NCBI RefSeq assembly: GCF_016469035.1
Contig: NZ_JAEHJZ010000017.1
Coordinates: forward strand, 34,210 to 67,912
DNA length: 33,703 nt
Direction: 5' to 3'
From: Gelidibacter salicanalis
GTDB taxonomy: Bacteria > Bacteroidota > Bacteroidia > Flavobacteriales > Flavobacteriaceae
Part shown: positions 15,064 to 24,340 of the stretch, piece by piece
How positions within the stretch are numbered: position 1 is the first letter of the stretch
Layout: each line of letters opens with the position of its first letter
The notes under the pieces: generated by a model
Database searches by the model: none
The model's input: only the letters and a program-made list of their open reading frames with translations
Told to the model about the DNA's origin: nothing
Position numbers and translations under genes: made by a program

Positions 15064-16050
15064 TTAATTCTTAACCCAAACACACGCCAAATTGCGACCA
15101 TTCAGCTGGGATTCGCTAATATAATTATCTTCTAAAAGTTGAAAATCCTCTGGTAATTCACTTTTTAACACTCCAAAAAAACCATACGTTCTTCGACTCA
15201 CTAAATTAAAATTCTTGAGATGATTTGAGAGAAATTCAAAGGAAATTCCGTTCGTTTCTTTATTTAAATCACTTTCAATATGGATATCCGTTACACTCCA
15301 AATTTCATCTGCGCTCATCCTCTTCTTTATAATTTTTTTTCTTAATAACTCATCGTTAACCAAGTCAATGTAATCTTTTCTTCCCAGCCAAAGCTTTAAT
15401 TTTCTTTTTAAATGTTTGGTGATGATTTTAAATTTAGACTGCTTTGTTTTTACTCGATTAAAATGATTTTGAAGATCATTTAATCTATTCAAATAAATAG
15501 AGTTTTGCATATAATCATTATTTGGATCCTGTAAATGAATTAATATTCCATTTGGATTTAAGAATTTATTCACTGTACTTAAAAAAGCTTCTAAATCTGG
15601 GATATGGTGAAGGACGGAACATATTAAAATAACATCATATTTTACATCTGCAATCACTGACAAATCCCCTTCCAATAATTCGTGATTTTTGCCCCATGTT
15701 AATGCCTTTTTTTCTGCCTGTACTAACATTTGTTTTGAGGTATCCAACAAAGTGATCTCATCAATGAGCTCACCTAGTTTTGACCTCAATAAAAGTTGTG
15801 TGCTTAATCCTGTGCCGCACCCAACATCCAACAGTTTTAAATTATGGAATTTAATATTTTCATTGGTCTCCAAATCTTCAACCAATAAATCTATTTGTTG
15901 TTGCAAATTATCTCGCATATCAGTATGAAGGGTATCATAGTGTATAGATTCATAATTATGAAAAACAACATTCACAACTGATTGAAATTCTTTTGGAGAT
16001 AGGTTACAACCTACTTTAGACATCAATGGTTTCAACTTTTCGTATGACAT
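15064..16050 (-). CDS. class I SAM-dependent methyltransferase
   Basis: The 328-residue protein has a typical SAM-binding core: LLDVGCGTG (73-81) as motif I, an acidic residue in LLDTS (101-105) at the end of strand 2, then SVLHHIPDLEAFL (145-157) and PNGILIHLQDPN after it. This is the pattern of UbiE/Methyltransf_11-type enzymes that methylate small molecules or sugars. The C-terminal 140 residues are basic and have no motif I recognise; they may bind the glycan or a partner. The placement between GT4 genes suggests O-methylation of a sugar in the chain or of a precursor. The substrate is unknown. It follows the GT4 gene upstream with no spacer. Confidence 0.82.
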   Translation of the reverse strand: MSYEKLKPLMSKVGCNLSPKEFQSVVNVVFHNYESIHYDTLHTDMRDNLQQQIDLLVEDLETNENIKFHNLKLLDVGCGTGLSTQLLLRSKLGELIDEITLLDTSKQMLVQAEKKALTWGKNHELLEGDLSVIADVKYDVILICSVLHHIPDLEAFLSTVNKFLNPNGILIHLQDPNNDYMQNSIYLNRLNDLQNHFNRVKTKQSKFKIITKHLKRKLKLWLGRKDYIDLVNDELLRKKIIKKRMSADEIWSVTDIHIESDLNKETNGISFEFLSNHLKNFNLVSRRTYGFFGVLKSELPEDFQLLEDNYISESQLNGRNLACVWVKN

Positions 16051-17130
16051 TTAATTTAACAATTTAAAATGTTCTCCAACCATTCTTTCAATAGAAAAAT
16101 TTTCTTGTATATTTTGATGAACAGGTTTTACAATTGATTTTTTATCATTTAAAAGATCAGTTAGGATTACTTTCAATTCATTAATATCTCCCGCCTGAAA
16201 AATATAACCATTAATACCATCTTTGATAACCTCCATATTTCCACCCACCTGTGTTGTAATTACTGGAACATTTGCTGAAAGACTCTCTAAAATGGATAAA
16301 CTAAAACACTCCATATAGGTTGGTTGTATCATATAATTATAGTTACAGAAAATATTATGAAGTTCAGATGTACTACCTTTAAAGGCTACTATTTCATCAA
16401 GATTTAAAGAACTTGAAAGCATCTTTAATTCTTTCTCCATTGGTCCCTCTCCATAAATATCGACAATAATACTAGATTTAATTTCATTTGGAATTAAAGA
16501 TAATGCCCGCAATAAATCCTGTATTCCTTTTGATGATCGTAAATGACATGCCACAATAAATCTATTCGTATTCAAATGATTTCGTTTTTTGAACACAGTA
16601 GTGTCAATTCCATTATATACGACTATTACCTTTGAGGTAATAAAATTACCATAATCCATTAAGATATGTCGTTTGGTATATTTAGAAACTCCAACAAAAA
16701 CATCAATAAAACGACTATAAAGCAATCCTTTAAACCTCAATTTTAAACGTTTTTTCATTGAAAATCCTTCTAAAGGTCGCGGATTATGATCTATGGCTAT
16801 ACATTTAGCCTCCGTAATCAACTTCACCTTTTTATAAAAGGCTGAACACAATTCCGTAAAGTGTGTGATCACATGACTGTATTTGAAAGAGGCCTCACTT
16901 ATGTACTCTAAAAATAATGCCTCTACAGTGGTATTTCCCGCCAAATTAATATTCAAGTTGTCATAAAAACGAATTTTAGTGTTTCCTTTAAAAAACCATT
17001 GCACGGTATAACCTTCTTTTTTTACCTTCTCATCAAAAGCTATAAAAAATCGATCCATACCTCCTATACGATTTTCTTTTATTTCGTAGTTACATATTAT
17101 AGCAATAGATTTTAAAGTTATTAGAGACAT
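16051..17130 (-). CDS. GT4-family glycosyltransferase
   Basis: A 359-residue GT-B-fold enzyme with all GT4 landmarks: IGGMDRFFIAF (22-32) in the acceptor half, VFVGVSKYTKRHIL (144-157), YNGIDTTVF (172-180), HLRSSKGIQDLL (196-207), IYGEGPMEKEL (225-235), and PTYMECFSLSILESLSA (270-286) with E274 and E282. VGGN and DGINGYIF follow. It should extend the lipid-linked chain. The coding sequence is distinctly more AT-rich than that of neuC, as is its upstream neighbour, suggesting a later arrival in the cluster. Its ATG overlaps the end of the upstream gene by ten bases, and its stop is immediately followed by the next start. Confidence 0.88.
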   Translation of the reverse strand: MSLITLKSIAIICNYEIKENRIGGMDRFFIAFDEKVKKEGYTVQWFFKGNTKIRFYDNLNINLAGNTTVEALFLEYISEASFKYSHVITHFTELCSAFYKKVKLITEAKCIAIDHNPRPLEGFSMKKRLKLRFKGLLYSRFIDVFVGVSKYTKRHILMDYGNFITSKVIVVYNGIDTTVFKKRNHLNTNRFIVACHLRSSKGIQDLLRALSLIPNEIKSSIIVDIYGEGPMEKELKMLSSSLNLDEIVAFKGSTSELHNIFCNYNYMIQPTYMECFSLSILESLSANVPVITTQVGGNMEVIKDGINGYIFQAGDINELKVILTDLLNDKKSIVKPVHQNIQENFSIERMVGEHFKLLN

Positions 17131-18536
17131 GCTTTAATTGTTTTGGCAATACGTTCTGAAGTTCCCATTAATTGGCAGCTTACTTGAAGTTGCAATAATT
17201 CTTGCTGAGCTTCTATCCGAATTGTTGGCTCTGACAAAGCCTTATTAATCTCATCTATCAAGTCTTTTTCGTTTTTCACGATGGCTACTGCCCCACTCTC
17301 CACGACACGCTTATAATGAGCAAATTTCAAAAAACGTTGATCATTATACAACCCATTCTGTATATTTCCAAAAACAGGATTAATAACTGCCTTATTAAAA
17401 CACATAGCATCCAAACTCATGGTAGAGCACATATTAATAAATACATCACAATGCTCCAATATACCTCTTAAATCTATCATGTCTCCAACGGTGGGTACAC
17501 GTTGTGACCATATTTCTTGATGGCCTTCTCTACTTAATGGCCAGTCAGGATAATTCCATACTATAAAAGGAAATTCGTCTCTTAAATATTGAACTCTTTC
17601 TGCTGTTTCGGCAGGGGATGTACGGACTAAAAAGTTTGCTTTCTGATTTATTTTTTGAGATTGAATAGCCATTGCAATAGTCTCAATATACAGAGGATCG
17701 TTTTTACTAGTTGAAACATCACCACAACTAAAGCAGATTGTTTTCAGTTGCTTGTTTAAATGAAATTTATGAGAAAAGTCCTGTTTAGAGATTTTATAGC
17801 GGTCCAAAACATAAGGTTCAAATTGGGGCGTACCAACCACATGGATTCGATTTGGCAAAATTGTATTATAAAACTCCAAGAGCTCCATCTTCATTAATTG
17901 ACTCCATACAAAATAATGTTTAAAATTCCCCGCCATCCTTCCTTTTGAAGCTAAATTATCCCAGCTGAAAATGAATGTTCCGGTCGGAATATTTAATTTT
18001 TCTGCGGCATATATTAGAGGTGCAATGTATTGCGGTCTTTGATGCGTAAAGAACATAAAGTCTATTTGGTCTCTTGCGAAGATTTCTAAATAAGATTTTG
18101 TCGCTTTATGATTTTTAAAGCTCAGCTGTTGCCAATAATTAAATATTTGAATCCATTTTTCCGAATGTAAAATCTCAGTAATTGCATATATCAATCTAAC
18201 TGCAAAACCCCTTGGAGTATTGGTCGTGGATTTGTTCGCATCATAATTATAGGATATCCCGAAATTATCTTCCTTATGTAATCGTAAATGTGCTACTTCT
18301 TTTAGTTTCATGAAAAACCAGGTTCTAAACCTATCTGGAAATACATCCAATTCTATAACTTTGGTTTTTGATGAAAAACCTTCGAAGACTTCTTTCGGAA
18401 TACAAGAATAGATGATGACTTCTCCAAAATTACCCTCTATTTCCTGTAAGCAATTACTGAGTATAAAATTCCTAAACCCAACACCGTCAGTGATTACAAG
18501 TCCTATTTTTTTTTCGATTTTGGTTTTCAATTCCAA
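17121..18536 (-). CDS. GT-B-like protein with SWDN motif, probable glycosyl- or glycerophosphotransferase
   Basis: The 471-residue protein is not a standard GT4 enzyme. It has an N-terminal Rossmann-like start (KKIGLVITDGVGFRNFIL, 9-26), a middle block FFTHQRPQYIAPLIYAAEKL (162-181) and the motif SWDNLASKGRM (191-201). VVGTPQFEPY (233-242) and a C-terminal half rich in GT-B-like elements (CDVFINMCSTMSLDAMCFNK) follow. SWDN(L)xxK motifs occur in poorly characterised surface-carbohydrate proteins distantly like CDP-glycerol transferases, often found beside nonulosonic acid genes. Here it follows neuA by 16 bases, so it may add the nonulosonic acid or act on its acceptor. That assignment is inference from position. 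Confidence 0.6.
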   Translation of the reverse strand: MELKTKIEKKIGLVITDGVGFRNFILSNCLQEIEGNFGEVIIYSCIPKEVFEGFSSKTKVIELDVFPDRFRTWFFMKLKEVAHLRLHKEDNFGISYNYDANKSTTNTPRGFAVRLIYAITEILHSEKWIQIFNYWQQLSFKNHKATKSYLEIFARDQIDFMFFTHQRPQYIAPLIYAAEKLNIPTGTFIFSWDNLASKGRMAGNFKHYFVWSQLMKMELLEFYNTILPNRIHVVGTPQFEPYVLDRYKISKQDFSHKFHLNKQLKTICFSCGDVSTSKNDPLYIETIAMAIQSQKINQKANFLVRTSPAETAERVQYLRDEFPFIVWNYPDWPLSREGHQEIWSQRVPTVGDMIDLRGILEHCDVFINMCSTMSLDAMCFNKAVINPVFGNIQNGLYNDQRFLKFAHYKRVVESGAVAIVKNEKDLIDEINKALSEPTIRIEAQQELLQLQVSCQLMGTSERIAKTIKACL

Positions 18537-18552
18537 AGATTTTAATTTAATT

Positions 18553-19248
18553 TTAAACTTTTTTCATTAAAATAGCCTCTGCTTTATTCCAATCTTCGTA
18601 CGAATCAATATTCACACTATACTCCATTGGAGATTCAATATAGGCCAGCTTATTACCAAAGAGCGAATTTTCATTTAAGAGCACTGTAGTTTTAGTTATA
18701 TAGATAACTCCATCCCGATGATATGCAGTTGGTAAATCTTGACGTCGTGAAATAACTTTTTCTTCTTTTGTAACAAGCTTTAAATGATTATTTGAATCAG
18801 GTTCAAAGGCCCAATGTGGATTATAAACATCTGGAATTTTACTCACCGAAACTAACGAGTCACAATTTGCGCTTTTAAATTTTGTAATTGCGTCTCTAAT
18901 AAAACTTGTTGTTTTAAACGGACTTGTGACTTGCAGCAAACAAACGGCATCAAAATAAATATTTTGGGTTGAAAAATATTGTAATGCGTGCTGAATCACG
19001 ACTATTGTTGGCGTCTGATCCTGTCCTAGCTCTTTTGGCCTCTTAAATGGTACTTCAAGCCCCATTTTTTTTGCAACGCTTATAATATCATCATCATCAG
19101 AGCTCAAAATTAAACGTGTAATACCTTTTACTTGTTTAGCAACATCAAAGGTATACTGGATCAAAGGTTTTCCTCCCAGTAATTTAATATTCTTCCCAGG
19201 AACTGACTTCGATCCTCCTCTTGCCGGTATAAGTCCTAAAATTTTCAT
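18553..19248 (-). CDS. neuA: acylneuraminate cytidylyltransferase (CMP-nonulosonate synthetase)
   Basis: NeuA-family enzymes activate a nine-carbon sugar acid with CTP. The 231-residue length is right for the single-domain form. The CTP-binding loop is IPARGGSKSVPGKN (7-20), LLGGKPLIQYTFD (23-35) follows, SSDDD (49-53) marks the next conserved turn, and CLLQVTSPFK (103-112) is the LQPTSP-type motif. YHRDGVIYIT and a C-terminal IDSYEDW complete the fold. The substrate could be sialic, legionaminic or another nonulosonic acid; NeuB and NeuC just upstream make the pathway complete from a UDP-HexNAc precursor. The gene overlaps the neuC stop by one base (TAATG), so the trio is translationally coupled. 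Confidence 0.9.
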   Translation of the reverse strand: MKILGLIPARGGSKSVPGKNIKLLGGKPLIQYTFDVAKQVKGITRLILSSDDDDIISVAKKMGLEVPFKRPKELGQDQTPTIVVIQHALQYFSTQNIYFDAVCLLQVTSPFKTTSFIRDAITKFKSANCDSLVSVSKIPDVYNPHWAFEPDSNNHLKLVTKEEKVISRRQDLPTAYHRDGVIYITKTTVLLNENSLFGNKLAYIESPMEYSVNIDSYEDWNKAEAILMKKV

Positions 19249-20405
19249 TAATAACTTATTGTTTTATGAAAACGCAATTCCGTTGTAGCTAAAAGATCTG
19301 CTATTCTTTTACCGCTATCCCCATCACCATATATTGTACTACGTTTATTTTTAGGTTTTTTAAGTTGCTCTAAAATTGCTTGTTTAATTTGGGTCCCATC
19401 ATAAGTCACGTCAATAGTGTTCTGTCCGCGTTCCCTCCGATGTTGTCGAGTACCGATATTTACTACAGGAACCCCCAAAAAAGAACATTCCCGAATTCCC
19501 ACACTGCTATTCCCGATTAAACACTGGCTATGATGCAAGAGTTTTAAAAAATCAATAGCATCCATATTCTTAAAAAACCGAATATGTTTGGGGTTGAATT
19601 TCTCTCTAAAAGACCGAATCCCATTGGAGGTACCATCTGAACCCGCATCTACATTGGGCCAAAACCAAAAGGTCGGAATTTCTAATTTGTTAATAACGTT
19701 GAGGGTGGTTGTAATATCAGACTTCGCTTGATTGTATTCATTGGTGACTGGATGTTGCAACACCACAAAATAGTTTTCAGGCATCTCGGTCAAGCCGCCT
19801 ACACCACCATATTTTGAAATGGGATTAAAGTCAAGTTCCGACTGATTTATTAATTCATGGGCAATATCAATCGACGGACACCCCGTATTGAAAACAAAAT
19901 CAGCATCCTCTCCTAATTTTATCACACGTGCTTTGGCGTCTTCTGAAGCTACAAAATGAATGTCCGCCAACTTAGTATTGGCATGCCGCACTTTTTCATC
20001 GATATTACCAGTGACCTCACCACCTTGCAAATGAACCAGAGGAATATTTTGATAAGCCGCTGCAATTGAGGTGGCGATGGTTTCAAACCGATCAGCAATA
20101 GTGACAACTGCATCGGGTTTTAGATTGTAAAATACATTGGCAAGCTCCATAACCCCCAGTCCTGTGGTTTTGGCCATGGCGGTTTTATTCTCGCCTTCAA
20201 GTACCATAAAAACGCGTTCATCTATTTTAAAACCATCGCGCTCAATATAATCAGCGGCATTACCATAACGATCCAATAAGGCTGAACCTGCCACTACCAG
20301 TTGCAATTGTAGTTCAGGATGCTCATTGATTGCTCTTAATGCCGTTTTCACTCTGCTATAAGATGGGCGTGCAGTAATTACTACACATATTTTACGTTTT
20401 GTCAT
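19248..20405 (-). CDS. neuC: UDP-N-acetylglucosamine 2-epimerase, hydrolysing (NeuC type)
   Basis: The enzyme releases UDP while epimerising UDP-GlcNAc (or a 6-deoxy di-N-acetyl analogue) to the free ManNAc-type sugar used by NeuB. The 385-residue protein shows TARPSYSRVKTALRAI (11-26), HLQGGEVTGNIDEKVRHA (125-142) and NTGCPSIDIA. Later it carries IGNSSVGIRECSFLGVPVV and IGTRQHRRERGQN, all hallmarks of the hydrolysing branch rather than WecB. Whether the product leads to Neu5Ac or legionaminic acid cannot be settled without the upstream sugar genes, none of which is in the window. The ATG overlaps the end of neuB by four bases. Base composition is higher in GC than in the flanking glycosyltransferase genes. 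Confidence 0.9.
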   Translation of the reverse strand: MTKRKICVVITARPSYSRVKTALRAINEHPELQLQLVVAGSALLDRYGNAADYIERDGFKIDERVFMVLEGENKTAMAKTTGLGVMELANVFYNLKPDAVVTIADRFETIATSIAAAYQNIPLVHLQGGEVTGNIDEKVRHANTKLADIHFVASEDAKARVIKLGEDADFVFNTGCPSIDIAHELINQSELDFNPISKYGGVGGLTEMPENYFVVLQHPVTNEYNQAKSDITTTLNVINKLEIPTFWFWPNVDAGSDGTSNGIRSFREKFNPKHIRFFKNMDAIDFLKLLHHSQCLIGNSSVGIRECSFLGVPVVNIGTRQHRRERGQNTIDVTYDGTQIKQAILEQLKKPKNKRSTIYGDGDSGKRIADLLATTELRFHKTISY

Positions 20406-21400
20406 ACGATATCTTCACTGTTTAAAAATTCCCATTGGGCTTTGTCATGTTGTAATGTTTTTCCAATAACCTCCATAAATTTAGCGGCTGGAATTCCTTT
20501 TTCGGCAGGTTTCTTTGCTTCCAAATCATCAAAACCCAAAACATGTCCTTGGGATAAATCCTTATTAATAGCTAATGATTTTTCAAATATAAGTTTCAGA
20601 TCTTTAAAAACTAAATTATTGTCTTTATCTACGGGATTTACCATTGCCAAGTTGATATTTCTGACGGCCTCAACCAAGCACTTTGTTTCGGTTACAGTCA
20701 ATGATGCCGACACATCTGGCCCAAACATTTCTTTGTTAAACACCACATGGAACTCTAAAATTTCGGCGCCAAAAACTGTAGCGGCAATGCACGTTTCCAT
20801 TTTTGCAGAATGGTCAGAATAGCCTACCGTAACCTGATATCTTTGTTTTAACTCTTGTATCACATTTAATCCATATTGTTCAGGAAAAGTTGGATAGGCT
20901 GTAGTACATTGTAGAATTGACAATGGAACGCTACGTTTTTTTAAGTATGAAACCGCACTATCCAACTCTTTATAAGAACTCATCCCTGAAGATAAAATCA
21001 CAGGCTTTTTCGTTTGTGAAATTTTCTCAAGTAATAATAAATTAGTAAGCTCCCCAGAACCAATTTTATAACGCTCTACACCAATTGATTCTAATAAATC
21101 TACAGCTGCATTACTAAATGGCGAACTCATAAATTCAAGTCCAACAATGTCACAATGTGCTTTTAATTCTTTCCATTGTTCAAGAGTAAACTCCATGCGT
21201 TTCCAATAATCAAATCGGGATTTATCCTGCTTTGAAAATTTAATTCTAAAGGGTTCAAAACTGCTGCTCTCTGCATCAGCAATATGAGTTTGAAATTTAA
21301 TAGCATCAACTCCAGTTTTTGCCAAAGCATCTATATAGGCGTGCGCCATACCTAAACTTCCATCGTGAGCTTGTGCTATTTCTGCGATAATTAATGTCAT
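20402..21400 (-). CDS. neuB: N-acetylneuraminate synthase family protein
   Basis: NeuB condenses a ManNAc-type sugar with phosphoenolpyruvate to form the nonulosonic acid. The 332-residue protein has the TIM-barrel with AEIAQAHDGSLG (6-17), IKFQTH (34-39), SSPFSNAAVDLLE (92-104), YKIGSGELTN (111-120), VILSSGM (134-140) and VGYSDHS (192-198). A C-terminal SAF (antifreeze-like) domain spans about 265-320. Two features set it apart from textbook NeuB: AQAHDGS in place of the common GCNHNGS, and EFHVVF (216-221) in place of EKHFTL, so the lysine is lost while the metal-ligand histidine stays. It is probably a distinct subfamily with the same chemistry. As the first gene of its block it should have a promoter in the long gap upstream. 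Confidence 0.88.
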   Translation of the reverse strand: MTLIIAEIAQAHDGSLGMAHAYIDALAKTGVDAIKFQTHIADAESSSFEPFRIKFSKQDKSRFDYWKRMEFTLEQWKELKAHCDIVGLEFMSSPFSNAAVDLLESIGVERYKIGSGELTNLLLLEKISQTKKPVILSSGMSSYKELDSAVSYLKKRSVPLSILQCTTAYPTFPEQYGLNVIQELKQRYQVTVGYSDHSAKMETCIAATVFGAEILEFHVVFNKEMFGPDVSASLTVTETKCLVEAVRNINLAMVNPVDKDNNLVFKDLKLIFEKSLAINKDLSQGHVLGFDDLEAKKPAEKGIPAAKFMEVIGKTLQHDKAQWEFLNSEDIV

Positions 21401-21874
21401 ATAAAATAATTAAGCTTTTAAAGGTATAAAGTTAAATCTTTTAAAATTCAGTATTTCAACATTTTGGCACAGAGGATAACATAAAACATCAGGAAGAACT
21501 AAAAAAAACATTACCTCAAATATATAACAAGGACGAATCTGAATTCACCTTTTTAAATTGAATATAAATTAAAAAAAGTATTGCCATTGGATCTCCTTTA
21601 CTATCTTGTTTTAGGCTCTTGTAATAACACCCATGGTCTCAAAAGATTTGTAGGTAGTAATCTACGAATAAGCAAAGCACTAAATGTTAATCAACGTTTT
21701 CAATACTTTTAGCATCTACGCCTGCAAAATAACATTTATAAATTTATATGTCAATGCAGCTATGATAATACTATAGTGGCAATAGAAAAACACTTTCTGG
21801 TAATGCTCTATTCTGACTGGATAAACATTTAGATTTACCTCTATTTATCATGGCAACTTTATTTTTAGATTTAG
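21401..21874. other. 474-base gap with no intact gene, possible gene remnant
   Basis: No ORF of useful length and no heptad array lies here. On the minus strand, open fragments interrupted by stops can be read: VLCLFVDYYLQIF around 21643-21684, then after a stop YYKSLKQDSKGDPMAILFL around 21570-21630. They look more protein-like than random AT-rich DNA, but I could not assign them to a family. The promoter of the neuBCA block should lie in the last 100 bases before 21400, where I see no clear TAnnTTTG. Confidence 0.35.
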
Positions 21875-22660
21875 TCATTTTAACCTCATTTGTATTTTAC
21901 GCAAATATTTTGCAAATATTTGACGCGACTTAAACGTCTTATCTTTTAGAAGCACATATTCAAACGTAGTATTTTTTTGCACATCAGAAGGAGAAACTAA
22001 TGCATTTATTCTATCTGTGTGGTTTTTATTAACACCATATGACCTTGCGTACCAACTATGCACTAAAATTTTGGCATCATTAAAAAAGACCGCATTAGAA
22101 ATCTCATCATCTAACATTTCAGAATCTAGAAATAAAATATTTTTGTCATGCCGTCTTAACCACAAGAAAAAACAATAATAAGGCTCAAATAAACTATCGA
22201 TAGAATATTCAAATTTTAAATTTTTTAATTCATCCTCAAATTCATGAGGAATGATATATTGATTTCCTAACACGTCCTTTTCATTCCAAATAGATCGAAG
22301 GCTCTCAAAGTTTAAAATGCTAAAGAACGTATTAAATACAAAAGGATTATAAGTTCTATGGGATATGTCACCGCCATCTCTAACTCCAGCAGCGGTAATA
22401 TTATTTTTTTGCATATAATCAATCAAATCAAAAACGATAGATTCATCATAAAATATCACATCTTCATCAGCTAAAATCAACCATTTTATTGGCTCGGTTT
22501 TTAATTTTTTAAATATATATAATATACTATGAATACCATGCATGCCGTTTTTACCATCTATGACATATTTTCGAATACCTCTTGGAAATTTATTGCCAGT
22601 GATATTATATAGTTCGAAATTAGCTACAGTAGTAATAATTGCTACGTCCTTTTTAACCAT
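21875..22660 (-). CDS. GT-A-like glycosyltransferase, unclassified
   Basis: The 261-residue protein opens with a Rossmann-type strand (DVAIITTVANFELYN, 5-19) and has a convincing metal-binding motif in WLILADEDVIFYD (60-72), where DED plays the DXD role. GVRDGGDISHRTYNPFVFNT lies further on, and HSWYARSYG near residue 200 may bind the acceptor. No standard GT2 signature is complete, so it may belong to a small polysaccharide-specific family. It overlaps the methyltransferase gene upstream by eight bases and is the last gene of the block 26695-21875. It probably modifies the same glycan, but donor and acceptor are unknown. Confidence 0.6.
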   Translation of the reverse strand: MVKKDVAIITTVANFELYNITGNKFPRGIRKYVIDGKNGMHGIHSILYIFKKLKTEPIKWLILADEDVIFYDESIVFDLIDYMQKNNITAAGVRDGGDISHRTYNPFVFNTFFSILNFESLRSIWNEKDVLGNQYIIPHEFEDELKNLKFEYSIDSLFEPYYCFFLWLRRHDKNILFLDSEMLDDEISNAVFFNDAKILVHSWYARSYGVNKNHTDRINALVSPSDVQKNTTFEYVLLKDKTFKSRQIFAKYLRKIQMRLK

Positions 22661-23429
22661 TTCTTCGTTTATTATTTACCACAAAGTTTGACTTCTTATC
22701 ATTGATCCCTTTATAAATAAAAATCATGTTATGATAAAAATGCATAGAAACTATATGTTTATCATAATATGTTTTTTCATAATTATCAATTACAAATTCA
22801 ACATTATTCAAGGAGTCAATCAATGATTTAAAGTAATGATAAATTGTGCCTTGCTTATTTAAATTTTCTGAACTACCTCCATAGTCTTCCCAATATGAGG
22901 TTTGAGTATCTTCAATAACATATATACCCCCAATTCTTAATTTTGGAAACAAATACTGAAACGTAGCTATTACGTGTTCATTAATATGACTCCCATCATC
23001 AATTATCAAATCAAAACCACTCGCTTCCTGAGCGATTTTTTCCAACAATTGCTTGTCATCTTGGCTTCCTTTATAAATTTTTATCCTTCGTTCCTGTAAA
23101 AAGGATTTATCGTAAATATCGAGTGCATATATTTTAGCAAGAGGAAAAAACGTTTTCCACATTCTTAAAGAATTTGCACCCAAATAAGGGTCAGTATAAC
23201 CACCAACACCAATTTCCAATAGATTGATTCTTTTAAATCTATAACTATTAAAATGGTGTTGATAATGTTGAGCATAATGGTGTCCACCAGCTTTATCAGT
23301 TTTATGAATTTTTGCTATTTCATTTAAATTATTTAAATAAAAGCACGCTTTATAGTGTCGAAATCGATATTTCAACTTTAATCTTTTCTGATAAGATAAA
23401 GTTTTTTTTGCAATGGCTTTTATACTCAT
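22653..23429 (-). CDS. MycE-like metal-dependent sugar O-methyltransferase
   Basis: The 258-residue protein matches the catalytic part of the macrolide-sugar methyltransferase MycE family. TDKAGGHHYAQHY (44-56) is the substrate-side loop, LLEIGVGGY (70-78) the SAM loop, and ALDIYDKS (102-109) the acidic strand-2 end. IIDDGSHINEH (142-152) contains the expected catalytic histidine and metal-binding aspartates, and GGIYVIEDTQTSYW (167-180) gives the second acidic pair. MycE O-methylates a deoxysugar using magnesium; here the likely target is a sugar of the surface glycan or its donor. It is coupled by a four-base overlap to the GT2 gene upstream, hinting that it methylates the sugar added by that enzyme. 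Confidence 0.82.
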   Translation of the reverse strand: MSIKAIAKKTLSYQKRLKLKYRFRHYKACFYLNNLNEIAKIHKTDKAGGHHYAQHYQHHFNSYRFKRINLLEIGVGGYTDPYLGANSLRMWKTFFPLAKIYALDIYDKSFLQERRIKIYKGSQDDKQLLEKIAQEASGFDLIIDDGSHINEHVIATFQYLFPKLRIGGIYVIEDTQTSYWEDYGGSSENLNKQGTIYHYFKSLIDSLNNVEFVIDNYEKTYYDKHIVSMHFYHNMIFIYKGINDKKSNFVVNNKRRNG

Positions 23430-24340
23430 ATGTAATTATCATCTGGGTGCCAATATACAATGCCTTTCGGCAAAGTAACAAATTCAGTGTAGGTTTTATA
23501 GGATAACCTAACATTGCATTTAAATATGTTTGAAAGATTACGTAGTACATCAAAAAGGCCTTGAAAGATGGCCAAGGTCGCTAGCATATTCCCTTTAAAT
23601 GTTTTCCGTCTGATCTGACTTGATAAACTGGATAAAAATCTAATAAACATCACTCTCTTGGGATAGCAAATAAAATACAAATACCAACCTGAGCGCAATG
23701 AACGACGCTGTCGCAATAAAAAATCGTTATCTATTTTACGTGCTTTCATATTGACACGATGGTGCACCAATATTTCAGGTACATAATGTATTTGCCAATC
23801 GTTTTTAAACAATTGCATTGAGGCAAAACTTTCTTCCCCATAGAATTCAAACCATTCAGGATAATCAGGAATTAGCCTCCAAGCATCCATACGCCAGACA
23901 TGTCCACATCCCACAAAATCACTTACTTGATGTGCATGGTCTAATGTAACATGAGTTCTGGGTGGCTCCAAGCCCCAAAACACCCTAAAAGCTATTAATC
24001 CACAAGTTAAATTGTCATTAAAATATTCCTCTATAATTTCTAAAGTATTTGAAGATATAAAATGGGCATCATCATCTAAAGAAATGGCATAAAGTGCTGA
24101 TGTTCTATTTAACATATAATTTCTGTTATACAAAAGACCTTTGCTCAACTTATGACTGATGAGCTGTATTTTTGGATAATTCAGTGACACAAAGTCAGAA
24201 GTACCATCGTTTGACCCATCATCGCAAACCATACACTCCATTTCATACCTGTCAATTAGAGTCGCTATATTTTGAAGTGTTATTTTCAAATCATTTAATC
24301 TATTTTTGGTTGTAATCAGAATAGAAAACTTAGTTGACAT
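23426..24340 (-). CDS. GT2-family glycosyltransferase
   Basis: A 304-residue GT-A enzyme: FSILITTKNRLNDLK (5-19) starts the nucleotide-binding fold, CMVCDDGSNDGTSDF (36-50) is the second conserved block, KGLLYNRNYML (67-77) the third, and AISLDDDAHF (85-94) holds the DXD. FVGCGHVWRMDAW and FYGEESFASMQL further on match the acceptor-side motifs. It likely transfers one sugar to the lipid-linked chain. It overlaps the upstream gene by 11 bases and the MycE-like methyltransferase gene by four, so the three probably act in succession on the same sugar. Confidence 0.87.
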   Translation of the reverse strand: MSTKFSILITTKNRLNDLKITLQNIATLIDRYEMECMVCDDGSNDGTSDFVSLNYPKIQLISHKLSKGLLYNRNYMLNRTSALYAISLDDDAHFISSNTLEIIEEYFNDNLTCGLIAFRVFWGLEPPRTHVTLDHAHQVSDFVGCGHVWRMDAWRLIPDYPEWFEFYGEESFASMQLFKNDWQIHYVPEILVHHRVNMKARKIDNDFLLRQRRSLRSGWYLYFICYPKRVMFIRFLSSLSSQIRRKTFKGNMLATLAIFQGLFDVLRNLSNIFKCNVRLSYKTYTEFVTLPKGIVYWHPDDNYI

